This document shows positions 45,070 to 57,305 of a stretch of DNA of 64,000 nucleotides, one piece after another (within the stretch, counting starts at the first letter, position 1; the number at the start of each line of letters is the position of its first letter). The stretch is from contig NMRA01000993.1 in NCBI GenBank assembly GCA_002633005.1, forward strand, positions 1-64,000, in the 5' to 3' direction. A model generated the notes under the pieces. The model did not search any database. It saw only the letters and a program-made list of their open reading frames with translations, and was not told the DNA's origin. Both the position numbers and the translations under genes were made by a program. This stretch comes from Phoronis australis. Taxonomy: Eukaryota > Phoronida > Phoronidae.

Positions 45070-48000
45070 AGTTACTTATAATTGTCTCCTCTATCATTTA
45101 ATATTGATATATCGCCGGTAATTTGAGTGACAGCTGAACCGACCAATCATAACGCAGAATTCGTTACACCCCTTCGCTTCCAGTCCGCCATTTTAGGCTA
45201 CAAACAACACGTAGGGGCGGAGCTTGCGATAGGTCAATTGGAACAGTAGTAGAACTTCGCCTAATCTCTGCCCGCTGCGACAGACGTTTCTCTTCGAAGG
45301 TAACCACTATTGCTTGTGTGCTTGAGAACTCAATGAATTCTACACCGTCATTATCGGTCTTCATGCTGCCTGTCTGTAACCCATGGAACGCGTTTTATTG
45401 GCTACTTTATCAGGATCTCACCAATACATATGCCTTATTGCTGTCCACTGTGCGTACTGATCTTCATGGGCAGCTTACCTAGACATATTTTGTCGTAATC
45501 GGCCATTGTTCAATTTTGAACTTTATTTACAAAACTAGAGGTAGTTAGTTCACTGATGAGTACGTAACGTCAATTTATGTTCCGACAACGGCTCCAGTAG
45601 GTACATGTACATGTATGCGCTTCTGAGTTCTCAGTGATGGCACTTGTGAACTACACGCCAGCGGATGAGTGGCAATTGCTTCTCAGGGTCTTTTGCTGAA
45701 CGATACCATCCTTCTTTTCCGCTATACTTGTTTTTATCTATATCTATATCTATACATGTAGTGCTTTTCATAGTATTTGATTTATCGGTCTTAATTACGC
45801 GGTGATATGAGGAAATAACTGATGATCACCATCTATCAGTGCCGTTTTATACATCACAGTGATTATCAAAAAATCTCAAAAACAATCCTACCATTCGATC
45901 AGATATAAAACTAAACCACCCACAAACACCAATAATACCTAGAATCAGGACAACCGATCACAACATTGGCCTTCTTTCATGGTGTTTAATGTGAAAAGTC
46001 GTCAAATAATGCTGCTCGTTTTCTTGTTGTTTATATTATGATAAAAAATGACGAGGTGTTACGTTTGTTGTGGATGTGAAACTCAATAATTCACCATCCC
46101 TAGACTCTTTTCACTTTCCCGCTGGATTCTCTAAGTTTTTGGCGTCCGCCCTTCTATCAACCAGACAATTATGCTCCTACTGTAATCTGGACGTCTCATA
46201 ATGATTTTCTGAGGACTTCGACTACCGGGGCGCCTCCTAGTAGCAGGCTTTGGCGGCCATGGCTACATCTCCTAAGCCCTTTGCAGGATCTTATTAAACT
46301 TACCGAATGTTTTTATATGAAGTTGACAACGGACTACGAATAATTGTAGACGGGTGGTACGATTACTGTGGCCCCTAGAGGCAATTTCATTTTTTTTCGC
46401 TTTCCTTTGTTTCTCTGGTGCTCCTTGACGGATTTTCATGAAATTTGGGAAATAACTTTCTATTAAAAAAGAAAAACTGGAATGTTCAGGTTTTCGGAGG
46501 GATTTAACGTAGTTTGAACGATGCAAGTGTCATTTTTACTGTTTTCAAGTCTGCTTTTGGTGTCCACCACTCTATCAACCATGCCACTCTAAGGATGGTT
46601 TTGAAAATTGGTGTTTATGTTTCTAATGTAAAGAAGACGGGCGGTAATCATTATCAGATGACTTGCACTGATGCGGTTCCTCCTAGTGTCAGTTTTTGCT
46701 TCTATTGCTGCAGTATCTTTATTACGTTTGGCGAGAGTAGTTACATGGAGTTGACAATGGACAACAACGACATTTGGATGGGTCTGACTACCGCTTGCAA
46801 TTTAATTTTTTGTTGCTCTCTGTATCTTTGAAACTTCTTAGCAGATTTATATGAAATTTAATAGTTCTTTTAAAAAGTCGAGAGGTTCCTGTTTTGGAAT
46901 AGATTTGACGTAGAGCGGCTGTTTACATGAAATTCTGTAAATAGGTTTTATTAAGGAGACGGCGACATCTCATTTTCGGGCGGATTTGACGTTTTTTGCG
47001 ACTCTCGGTGGTCAGTTTCACATTTTTGAGTACGTTTTTTTCATCACCTTCTCCATCCCCAAAACCGATTGAAGGATAATTGTTGAAATTTGGAGGTGTG
47101 TTCCTGATGAAAAGACAGAGGCTGAGGTTTATTTTCATTTTAACGTACTCAGCCACCCCTAGTGGCAATTGCTTTATGTCTCTACGTGTGTGCCCAGTTA
47201 CCTTTTGCAAGACCTTTCAGAAATTTAGCAGATACACGTATGTTCATAAGGAGATGGAAACATTTTAGAGCCAGTTTCAGACCATTCCAACTGCAGCTCT
47301 GCTCCCTAGTGGCAATTTTAATCTTACGTTTGCTTCTGTAACTTTAGGATTTCTTGATGTTTTCTCATAAAATTGGGAGAACAAGCGTACATGTATAACA
47401 TGAAGACGGCACAATCTTTCCTTTCTGTGATGGATTGACGTATTCTGCACCAAATAGAGGCCGTTTATATATTTTTATTATGTTTTTGTTGTTTGCTTTT
47501 GTATCTGCTAAACCACGCAGACGCTTATGATGAAAATTGGCAGATGTGTCGCACCGACAACATCATAACTGACGTAGATATCCATATGGGCCCAACTATC
47601 TATTGTGGTGCCCCCTAGTGACATTTTTTCATATCTACGGCTGTGTCTGCTAAACTCCTTACCAGACGTTTTCGAAATTTTGCGATTGTATTCGTATTAA
47701 TTTGGCAGCATCTAATGGCCACACTGTTTGCGGCGTAGTCGTCGTCGCATTTTAACGCTGCGTGTGCGTGTTGCTCTTGTTGATCTGGATTCATGGCTGA
47801 CATAATGTAATGCTATAACGGAAGTCCCTGATGTTTACAATTTAGTCACTGTCAAAACGAGGTAAAGTGAGGTTTTTATCATTTGAATCCAACCATAAGC
47901 CGCGTGCAAAGCATATTATAGAACAGAAATTAGAGTCCCACCTCATAGCCATGTGGTTACACCTCGCAGAACTCGAGGAATTAAACCAATACCATTTATT

Positions 48001-48355
48001 CCGTGCCGTCTGCTGTTTGCATCATGCACCTTACACGTAGGTCAGCAGTTGCGATTCTACAAGTAAATTTATGTTTACACTGAACTACGCTTCTGGTAAC
48101 AGATCTCAGACAATGTCGCAGTATAGGATTGTATTGTCTCGTCTACGTCTTCATTAATATATTGAAGTTTATTTCAAGGCAAATTGACGCTTTGTAGTTA
48201 ATAATAAATAACCTGATCTGACCATTCCAAACTAAAAATCACCATAAAGGATGTCTGGCTAGACCTGTATACGTAAAATATAATGCTCAACAAGTTTGAT
48301 TTATTGCTCAAACGTCAACAGAACATTTTCAAGCGGATCCCTTTCCATTACGCAG
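45070..48355. other. intron between ShKT exons 3 and 4
   Basis: Blocks at 45290-45400, 45560-45720 and 46000-46130 match 48740-48830, 48960-49100 and 49270-49400 in the next intron. The CTCF-motif repeat array (46227-47622) is an extra block here. The final ~200 bases match the upstream flank of exons 2 and 3. Confidence 0.65.
46227..47622 (-). repeat. ~150 bp repeat array carrying CTCF-core-like motifs, array 1
   Basis: Complements of CCACTAGGGGGC-like words occur at about 46229-46244, 46370-46385, 46677-46692, 47154-47168, 47302-47315 and 47608-47622. Each is followed by TGGCAATTTT-like and CTCCTTA-like text. The spacing is near 150 bases or multiples. The same family lies in the opposite orientation at 54790-55530. 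The match to the vertebrate CTCF core (CCASYAGRKGGC) is by eye. Confidence 0.6.
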
Positions 48356-48472
48356 ATTGCACCAACAACGATGAAAATTGTGGTTATTGGGCTGACGAGG
48401 GCCACTGTACCAATGTACTATACAAGACGTACATGGAGACGAATTGTGCCAAAGCCTGCAACCTGTGTGAGG
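48356..48472 (+). CDS. ShKT domain exon 4
   Basis: Acceptor CCATTACGCAG and donor TGAGG|GTGAGT enclose 117 bases, phase 1-1. Six cysteines are present with the YWADEGHC and NCAKACNLC blocks. Unlike exons 1-3 it lacks the Thr/Gly linker and ends two residues after the last Cys, so the module is just the ShKT core. Confidence 0.85.
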
Positions 48473-48544
48473 GTGAGTGACTAAGATTTGGTTCCTATAT
48501 CATTCGAAACTTCTATCACAAATTCGCCTAATCCATCATATGGT

Positions 48545-48644
48545 GAAGGTTTATGTACTGATTAAAGATACAAAAGTGTCACGCAGAAAGATTATGCGAA
48601 GGCCTGCAATCTCTGTTGTTGCGGTGGGGGCAATGGGGGTGAAG
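48545..48644 (+). pseudogene. degenerate half ShKT module with intact donor
   Basis: The second half reads KDYAKACNLCCCGGG with a Tyr in place of the fourth cysteine, then a Gly-rich tail and a good GAAG|GTAAGT donor. The first half has lost its cysteines and no acceptor is apparent. It is the counterpart of the remnant at 44955-45065. Confidence 0.55.
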
Positions 48645-48645
48645 G

Positions 48646-51157
48646 TAAGTTACTTAAATTGATTTCTTTGTCATTCAAAGTTAATAGTACAAATTCGGCT
48701 AAACGCGTCCTCCGAGACATATAACCTCTACGAACAAACCACTGCTGCTTGTATGCTTGAGACCTCAATGAACTGTACACATTCAATGTTGGTCTTCATG
48801 TTGTCTCTTTGTAGCCCAAGTATTAAGGTTTTTGGGCTAGTTCTCCAAGATATCACCAATACCAATACCAATGTCAACTGCGTGTATATCTAGTGAACTC
48901 TGTAGACAGCTTACCTGATCTTGTCGTAATCAGCCATTATTTCATATTTGGATTCCGTTTACAAAACAAGAGATTTTTACGTCACTTATTAGTAGGAACC
49001 GTCAATTTCTAATAGACAAGCGCTAGCTACTGTTCACATGTATGTAATCCCCGTGAAGACACTACGCGAAAGCAGTTTGGGGGCGGTTGTTTCTCGTAGT
49101 CTGTACATTAATCAAAACATTTAAAATCACCACTTTCATAAGAAAATACACTAAAAAGCAATTCCAACAGTGTATCAGATCTCAAATTAGACCTCCCATA
49201 AACACGGCTTGGAATTGGGGCAACAAATCACGGTACTCATGTATGTCATCCTCCATAGTGTTCAGTGTTAAAAGCCTTCAGGCCATTTTCTCGTGATTTA
49301 TGATATAATAACGTCCAATGCCGAGGCGTTACTTTTGTTGTGGATGCGGCAACCCAATGTTTCACCTCATCTTGACTGTTTCAACTTTCCCGCGGGGCAT
49401 CAGATTTGTGAGGATATTGCACAGGTTTGTGCAACGAACTCTAGTGCTGGTGGATATGACAATCTGGCACTGATAACGATGACACGTCACACTCATGTCC
49501 GTACATCATTGGACCTTTCAACTGAAGTCGATTTTCTTGTATAATCTCGTTTTTTGGTCTTTTGAATTCATTGCTGAGATATATAGTGATATGATGGAAG
49601 ACCTGGATGTTGAACATATAGTCACTTGCCAAAACAATGTAAAAGGAGGTTTAAGCACCTTTTGCTAACTGTGAACTGAACGTACATTAAAGGGAAACAC
49701 AGGCATTTGGAACTTACATCTGATCTCTTTGTAAAACTCTGACAATTCAGACAGGTTTATCTATTCAGAGCAGCCTGATGCCGGCAGCATGTACATTAAA
49801 CGTGGATTTGCAATTGATTTCCACCAAATATCTTAAATTTTATTCTAAATTACATTTCTGGTACCAGTTGTCCTACAAGCTGTGAATGTTTTATGTTTGA
49901 GGATATGCCATTTTTAATAGAGGATTTCGGTTATACGTTAAACGCGAACGTGTGAAGTCGGCGTTCGTTGTTTACTCCGTCACACTGGTGCAATACATGT
50001 ATATTTTCGCGTTCAGTTTTGTCACAATGGCGGAAACAACATGGAGACTACTGAAAGCACGCAACTGCTAAGCAAGCGTGGCTTTTACTCACGATTTGTC
50101 GCAAAAGGTTGTTAGCTGCATGAAACTGTTTCAGGTTTTTAGAAAGTGTAGCTATCCAAGAGATGGTGTACAGGTAACTCACTGCGTTTATTTGGTTGAT
50201 TGTTTGAAATATGACCGTTGTTATGAGGCCCTCTTCGCGTTTTGAATATTTTTCCAGAAAAGACTATGTGATCGGGTGTACTGAGCGACTGAGGAATAGT
50301 ATAGTCAAATTTTGTGCAAAAACATCTCGATTTCGGTAATATTCGATGAAAGTAAATGAAAGAAATGCTTTGGTTATAAATATGCACAAAAAGCAGTTAT
50401 AAATGAGTTTGTGAATTAAAATCATTATTGACGGCAGAAAATTTTACAACTAAAATAGAATGAAAATTAAAATCTGAAACATGACAACTCTTATTAATGA
50501 GATGCCGATTGCAATTCTTGTGATATCAAAAGGGTTGTTGATTTCACACCATTCTCCGTAGGACAGCATGGTTTCAGGCATGTAGTAATCACCAGTCAGT
50601 TGCTAGTAATGACCAGTTATGTAGGTAATCTGATTTCAGAGTAATAAGCATTACTTATTGGACGTAACTGATTCTGAAATCATGAATCAATCCGGAGCTT
50701 AAAAAACTTTTATTACAGTAACTAGTTGCCTCCTTCGCGTCGTTCTGCCAGGAGTCAATTTTTCGGTTGTTTGTTGCCTTTACGGTGACTCTCTTACAGT
50801 TAACATTTCGTACACCGCCTGCCCTCATGATTGCCACCCCAGTGTTGCTTTTGTAGGGCCTATAAGTGTGTTACCTCTCCCAGTTGTGTTTCTGTTCGGC
50901 GTGTAGCCGAAGCTCTCTAATACTAATGTTGCAGTGTAACACATTGTATTTTCATCTCGTTTACGTTTTCAATGTTATAATTATGCAATGATCTATCAAC
51001 AATATTTGAAGTTTAGTTTAACCGATTTGTAGTTAATGTGACTTAACACAATCTCAGCACTCATTATTGAAATCCTCATCATAGGATATCTTGCTTATGC
51101 ATATACGAACTGGTATGTAAAATTTCATGTTCTGTACATGTCCTTTCTATTACAAAG
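48646..51157. other. intron between ShKT exons 4 and 5
   Basis: Paralogous blocks with the previous introns up to about 49420; the remainder (49420-51000) shows no recognised element. A TTAAAGGGAAAC word at 49687-49698 recalls a T2/Kolobok left end, but no matching right end was found. Confidence 0.55.
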
Positions 51158-51282
51158 ATTGCACGAACAACAATACAAACTGTGACTACTGGGCTGGGGA
51201 AGGTTACTGTACGAATGTAGAATTCAAGGAGTACATGGAGACGGATTGTAAAAAAGCCTGCAACCTCTGTGGAGATGCTTAA
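51158..51282 (+). CDS. ShKT domain exon 5, terminal
   Basis: A TATTACAAAG acceptor opens a phase 1 exon encoding a complete six-cysteine ShKT core (NCDYWAGEGYC, then DCKKACNLC). The frame reaches TAA (51280-51282) three residues after the last cysteine. The stop overlaps what corresponds to the donor of other modules (AAAGTAAGT), so the array ends here. No convincing polyadenylation signal is seen immediately downstream. Confidence 0.75.
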
Positions 51283-51790
51283 AGTAAGTTACCTAGAACT
51301 GATTCCTATATAATTCAAAATTGAAAAACAAGCGCACACACACACTGGCTACGCCAACACACTAATTAAGTACTGTGCTGGTGATTTGTCACCACCACGG
51401 AGTCGTTGTGCAACAGTGCAAACCTGTTCCTTTGCAGCAGATATCTTACAAACTTCTTCCTAATCCACCCTATACTTCGTTTCTGGTACCTGTTTTCAGA
51501 TAGCTCTTTAATTGAGAGAAATTATGTGCTGATAACTCATTGTTCATGCCATTGCCAAGTGTATCATTGTGTATCTCTTGATGATTGAAGTAAATTTGAG
51601 GATGAATAGTCACTTATTAATTAACAGCACTTATCTTCATCTGAGCACTCCCAAAGTGAACTTCACGATGTAGGATTTCCAATCTAGTGCTTACATGTAC
51701 ATGTTTATACGTTAAATTAAGATTAATGTGCGCATTTTCATTACTGAAATAGCGTAAAACAATGTTCACCTATTCCTTTCCATTACATAG

Positions 51791-51910
51791 ATTGAACAGC
51801 AACACAAACTGACACTATTGGGATCCTAAAGGGAAATATAAAAAATGAACGACACACGACTTACACGGTGAAGAAATGTCTAAAGGTCTGCTCTGGCGAC
51901 GGCGACTTCC
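51791..51910 (+). pseudogene. decayed ShKT module beyond the stop
   Basis: CCTTTCCATTACATAG at 51775-51790 is the conserved acceptor region. The following sequence aligns with ShKT exons (ATTG.AC..CAACACAAACTG.CACTATTGGG) but is shifted in frame and keeps only a KKCLKVCSGDG-like end. It shows that the array once extended past exon 5. Confidence 0.6.
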
Positions 51911-52040
51911 GATTCAGTGAATGCTTGTAGAAATAATAATAATAATAACAATATGTAAAGCAATGCAGCTTCTTTGTTGTCTTTCAATCAGTGCCAAGAG
52001 TTTCTTTATTTCTGGTGCCTATGACATCAGACACGTGGCT

Positions 52041-52110
52041 ACAGCTGTATATGGAACGCCCCTAGCGTCACCTTCTGACGGGTCTTTTCAGACACGTTAC
52101 GAGTCATCGA
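52041..52110 (+). repeat. inverted repeat arm, partner at 60140-60212
   Basis: CTGTATATGGAACGCCCCTAG, then CGTCACCTTCTGACGGGTCTTTTCAGACACGTTACGAGTCAT-like text matches the complement of 60140-60212 with few mismatches. The arms are 8 kb apart. Confidence 0.65.
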
Positions 52111-52639
52111 GGCGCGTCAGAGTTGACTCAAAATATACTTCCCAAATGTGTCAAGTTACCGCCCATTTACTGTGGGACCAATAAGACTTTGTCATTTGCT
52201 CAGCTATGACGTATGCTTCGATGTCAGTTAGTTTACGCCCCAACTGACCCGATATTTGACTAGCCTAAAAGGTCATTAGCCACCCCACTTTGCATTTGAC
52301 GAATAAGGGACAAGTTAACATTCACACTCGTATCAATTAAATGAATCATAATCCACCTCTGTGGAGTTAAGCGCCCAGCAACAGTATAACGGTGGCTTCT
52401 GCGTTACAATAGCATGCAACGTCAAATTGTTATAAATATAAACGAGGCAATGCTGTGAGTGACGAGGAGTGGATGATTGTGACCTTGGAGTCACGATGAG
52501 TTTCACAATGCTGTGCCAACAGTTGTAGCTTTTATTCGCTTGATCACTGAAGATGTACCAGTTGCTATTACAGTCTTGTTCAGTGGAGACAGGCTGTCGT
52601 GTAGATTGTGAGGTTGTTTTTACACGAGGCAGTACCAAA

Positions 52640-52790
52640 GGGGAATTTAAGGGCGGGGGGTAAGGGGGGGCCATGCCCTCCCCTAATATTCTCCCAGATT
52701 CCATTTGGTAGTACGGGGGTGCAAATGTCTGACGGGCTAATACTCCTCCCTGGCCCCCCTAACTCAAAATTCTGGATGTGCCCCTGAGTG
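52640..52790 (-). repeat. G-run/C-run repeat end
   Basis: Read on the - strand it starts CAGGGGCACATCCAGAATTTT and carries TTAGGGGGGCC and further GGGGGG runs. The same style of terminus (GGCGGATTTAGGGGGG...CCCCCC) recurs at 53155-53190 and 63325-63370 and loosely at 1550-1590. Confidence 0.45.
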
Positions 52791-53154
52791 CTGGCCATTT
52801 TTATAATATATTTTTTACGTCAAATGCTCGGTGAAGACAGGGTATGCTAAAAGTTGTTTTTTGTGAGAAAGTTGTTGCCTGTTATTGTTTGTTCTTTGAA
52901 GTACTAAAAACTAAAACGCCGTAAAATGCATTAAATTGGTCAGTGAAAAAGTCTTTTCAAAATTTATTGAATAAATTTTACTGACCACAGCATCATTTTA
53001 ATGCGTTTGACCGTGTTTTTCTGTTTTTTACCTTACATCGGTAATGGCCTTCATACAGGGAAATGAATGTTTCTTGCACTTCTTAGCCAAGTACGAGTAG
53101 GGATTTGCGAGAACTCTTAAACATGTCGTGCGTTTGAACTTAAAACATTAAGTA

Positions 53155-53440
53155 GCATAGGAGGATTTAGGGGGGTCGCCCCCCGGCTGCCACACGCAAA
53201 ATGAAGCAGCAACAGCGTGAACCGTGAGGAAATATAGAGTTCAGCAACTAGGACCGGTAGCGGATGAGGGGGGCTCACATACCAGAGGAATCGTGTCCAC
53301 CGATAGATTTTCTGAAGGGAACGTCCACATCCCGGCCCCCATAACTTTCGGGCCCCTGTGCACATACAATCGCGCTTTGCCCAATTCCCCAAGGCAACAT
53401 GTTGGGCACCCCTTATGGTATCCTAGATCTGCTACTGAGT
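53155..53440 (+). repeat. G-run/C-run repeat, possibly full length
   Basis: Begins AGGAGGATTTAGGGGGGTCGCCCCCC and ends CCTAGATCTGCTACTGAGTAG, whose complement resembles the start of such elements. Internal ORFs are unrecognised. Confidence 0.4.
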
Positions 53441-53449
53441 AGAGATGCC

Positions 53450-54780
53450 TTTAATAAAGGGACAATGTCTCTCTAATTGAGAAGCCATACGGTGGCCAGA
53501 GGCATGACATTTGAATTATAGGATTACCATAACAATACTTCTGTTTCTTTTCAAGATATGTTTGAAGGACTGTATAACACAATATATGAAATTGCTTAGC
53601 AATACAAGTGTTTGAGATTTGCCTAGGAATAGCAGTTTCACCTTCAACAGTGGTGGTAATATCAGGTGTCCCAAAAGCATTCAGCTGATATTGGAGCTAT
53701 GGGATGTCCCAATAAAAATTGGCACAAAGTAATTTTATGTTATTTCCAATGAGAACATGAATTATGTAAGAAAAGCTGTAAAAATTCTTTAATACCCTGA
53801 CACATCCTTGGGGATGATTGATACTGAGGATGTTTTCTATTTTTTATCGTAGGTTTGGCCTAGTAATTAAAAATACATCCAATCAAGATCATGTCAGAAA
53901 ATTATTAATGCCCAGGCTTCTAATTGAAGCTTTATCATACAGTAGTCACAGGTCTTTGAACAGCAATTCAGCCATGACCACAAATATCAAGGCTTTAAAA
54001 TCACATTTAAAGCCAGTCGAGAGCAGAATCCCACAAATTACGTCAAACATACACAGGAAAGAATTGACAGAACAAACTAACAACTTAATGAATCCTTCCC
54101 ATTCAATGCAGAAACTCTAGTATAACAGATTACAAGTTACTAGCTTGTGAAAGACCATTTCAACTGGTAAATTAACATGAGCACCTCGCCTATGAATATG
54201 AACTTGTAATAGAATTTACAAATCGCAGTGTTTTCTGATACACTTGTAAGCTGTGAGTTTCTATAATGTATAGTGAAGATACAAGTTCGTCAAGCCAAGA
54301 TAGGTTGTTACTTGAGAGAGGACATGGAGAACATTCTGGAGCTATTCATTCTTGGGTATGTAGATCAGCATTTGTAGACATGTTTCTCGAACAGCTCAGC
54401 AGTCAGATTGCTGTACGGCAGTGCCAACACTTGCAGAACAAACAGCCTGTATGATGACTCTCTGTTCACAAACCATGGTGGTTCCATTGACCTTAAAAGG
54501 CTTTCAATGATTGATTAATTTTGAGTAAAAACACATAGTGCAAGCACCAAAAGGACAGATAATCATCTGGATCCAAAACACGTTTCTCCTCTAAAAAATG
54601 GTGACACCACGCCACATATCTCGCCACAGTCTTTCTATCCTCTGATTGTACACACTTTTTCCTTGAATGGCACTCCCTCTGTCCAGATCACGGAACATTT
54701 CCATGAATGCACCATGGTCACATCTAACTCGCGAGGGTACACCTTACTTCATTACCGCTTTTTGAAAGCAATCAAGGACA
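53450..54780. other. no gene seen
   Basis: The 53818-54120 (+) and 54266-54454 (+) frames have protein-like composition but no recognised domain, partner exon or splice pattern. Confidence 0.35.
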
Positions 54781-54789
54781 GTTGGGTTC

Positions 54790-55530
54790 ATAGAGGGGCA
54801 GACGCCAAAAATAGACAAGAAAACAGTAAAAAATGCCACTAGATGGCGCAAAATACGTCCAACCAATAACAAAATAGGAAAATGTCACCACTTCTTTAAT
54901 AGAAACGTATTTACAAAATTTCATACAAATCCATCAAGGAACTTCAGAGAAACAGAGGAAAATGAAAAAAATGAAATTGCCGGAAAATGGTGTCATACCA
55001 CTAATTGAAGCCCATGTGAAAAATTTCATGAAAATCCGTTGAGGTGAACATAAAAAATAAAAATTGCCACTAGGGGGCACACCGATAGTCCGATCCGTCT
55101 GAAAGCTGTCGTAGTTTGTTGTCGACTTCATACAAATACACCACCTCAATTTAGTACAGATCCTGCATAGCGCTAAGGAGATACAGCCATGGGCACAAAA
55201 ACAAACAAAATTGCCACTAGGAGGCGCCACAGCAGTTGAAGTCGTCAGAAAATCATCGTCAGCTGTCCTGGTCATAGTAACAACCTATATGCCAATTTTC
55301 ATAATCATCCTTGGAGTAGTTTGGTTGATAGAGGGGCAGACGCCAAAAAACAAGACAACAAAAATGGCCACTAGTGGTTCAAAATACCGCAAATATATCT
55401 GAAAACGAGAGGTTAGCGTCATCTCACTGATAGATGCCCATATTTCAAATTTTATGAAAATCATTTTAGGATCTCTGAAGATATCGAAATAAGCGTAAAA
55501 AGTAAAATTGCCACTAGGGGGCACACCGGT
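54790..55530 (+). repeat. ~148 bp repeat array carrying CTCF-core-like motifs, array 2
   Basis: CCACTAGATGGCGC (54836), CCACTAGGGGGCAC (55067), CCACTAGGAGGCGC (55214), CCACTAGTGGTTC (55368) and CCACTAGGGGGCAC (55511) sit at intervals of 231, 147, 154 and 143 bases. Units also share GAGGGGCAGACGCC (54793, 55331), AAAATTGCCACTAG and AAGGAGATACAG. Opposite orientation to the array at 46227-47622. No coding function. Confidence 0.75.
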
Positions 55531-55729
55531 GGTCGGATAGGTCTGAAATTTGTCATCATCTGTTGTCAGCTTCATAGAAACACATCTATCAAATCTCTTC
55601 AAGATCCTGTGAGGGATTAAGGAGATACAGATGCGGACGCACATAAACATGTGGGCGCATAAAAATGAACGGTTTTGGCAATTATTATGATCTGAAATTA
55701 GTGAAATTTTACCGCATTGCATGCCAAGA

Positions 55730-57040
55730 ACAGCGTCAGGAAATTTTGAACTTGTTCAAAATCATTTCAACGTCGCACAACAGGTCTACAACAGATCTAT
55801 ATCGTAACACTGTGGTGCGGTGCCTCACATTTGTTGTATGATAGTTGTACGACTGACATACGATCTTTGGGTTATCCGAGTCTAGAATAGTCCTACAATC
55901 GTACTAGACAACCCACATACCACGAATGTGACAGGGGCTTAAGCAGCATCTGTATACAGTTGACAGTTCCATTCCATTTTTCAAAGCATTCATGACAATT
56001 CTGGTTAAAGAACAAACAGTACCTCCATTATAGAGAACATAACATGAAAATTCACAGCTTGAGGCTAGATTAAATGCATTTAAAATTACTGCTGTCACAC
56101 TCATGCATTTTTCTTCTTGACATAAACATCGTATGTATGTTTTAACATCACATTAAAAGCATTTTGTTCCAGTGTTCTGTTTCAGAAAACATCTTGAGAA
56201 CCATATTGAAAGTAAACAACAAATTTACAGGGCTCATTTTTGGAGCACACTACATGTCCTGGGCACAATTAAATTTCATACGACATACTGAAATCTTGTC
56301 TCGCACGTCATTTGGTATGTTCGTTTTCCTCAGCCTGCAACTGAGCACATGTGCCACCAACATTTAAGTAGAACTTGCTTTGATTATGATGGTCGAACTA
56401 TTAATGTACATCGTTCTTTAGTTTTCTCAATGCCCATTCAAGACTTAAGATAAAAGTACAATTTTGATATATTTTTGGACAATTACTCCTATTTTTGTTA
56501 CTCCCAGAGTTGGGTGGAATTGTGTTTTTTCAAAAACAAGAAGAGTTGGTCTATAATCGGAGCACCATGGTGCATCTGTATGAGGTGACTCGCACGCACA
56601 TAATTGCGAAGCTTAAGTACATGCACATATATGTGCGGAACATTTGAGTACGAAAGTTTGGCAAAAAATGGATTGACTTGTTTCACATGCGCTTATTTGC
56701 AGGTTTTGACGGTAATTATAATCCACTGATAAATAATTTAGTTGAACTTTGAAGTGCAATTTAAGAATACAAACCAACTGTGCTTCCAACAGCTGAGTCT
56801 AGTTGTGAGTCTGCAACCTCATTGTATTATCTTGAATACTTGGCATACTCCCTGAGGACGAAGAAACATCGACATATTAACGTCGAAGACTATGCACCAT
56901 GCGTGGCTTTAGGATACACCTGTCAAGAGTGTGCATACTACTTCAAGTGATTGCTTAACAGTTACATAAACACAAAATGTAAAATGTGTCAAATAGGGAT
57001 AGTAACTGCACTATTACTGTTTAAAGGGGTTTGACACAGT
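55730..57040. other. no gene seen
   Basis: Short unrecognised ORFs only (56164-56367 +, 56104-55904 -). Confidence 0.35.
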
Positions 57041-57049
57041 TTGCCAAAA

Positions 57050-57300
57050 AGTTGAAAAGCAGTAGTCTAGTTGCCAAAAAGTTGACCCTGCAAAGTTGTT
57101 TACTGTAAAGTTTTCTTTTGGAAATTTATTATATATGGTTAGGAGAATAAAAGTAACTTGGTTGCATTTTGTGCAACTTTGAACATTTTTTATAGTTCAA
57201 GATGGCGGCTTCCGCCACCTTGAATTTCGCCTAATTTCCACACTCTGTACATGATACCGTGTAGGAACATGTAATTCATGGTTTCCAATGTTCAATGGAT
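57050..57300 (+). repeat. dispersed repeat, inverted copy of 13640-13890
   Basis: Carries GTTGACCCTGCAA, AAAGTTTTCTTTTGGAAATT, CTTGGTTGCATTTTGTGCAA, and a GATGGCGGCTTCCGCCACCTTGAATTTCGCC-type block in the same order as the other copy read in reverse. Confidence 0.6.
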
Positions 57301-57305
57301 GAGAT

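Noticed and set aside
49687-49760. T2/Kolobok-like left end TTAAAGGGAAAC
   Set aside because: No matching right end or second TTAA boundary was found nearby, so the word alone is not enough.
30497-51282. ShK toxin gene
   Set aside because: ShKT is a widespread domain of secreted animal proteins. The exons follow an astacin exon, and nothing in the sequence indicates a channel-blocking toxin.
54934-55722. Long - strand ORFs of 113 and 145 codons
   Set aside because: They are repeat translations across the ~148 bp array.
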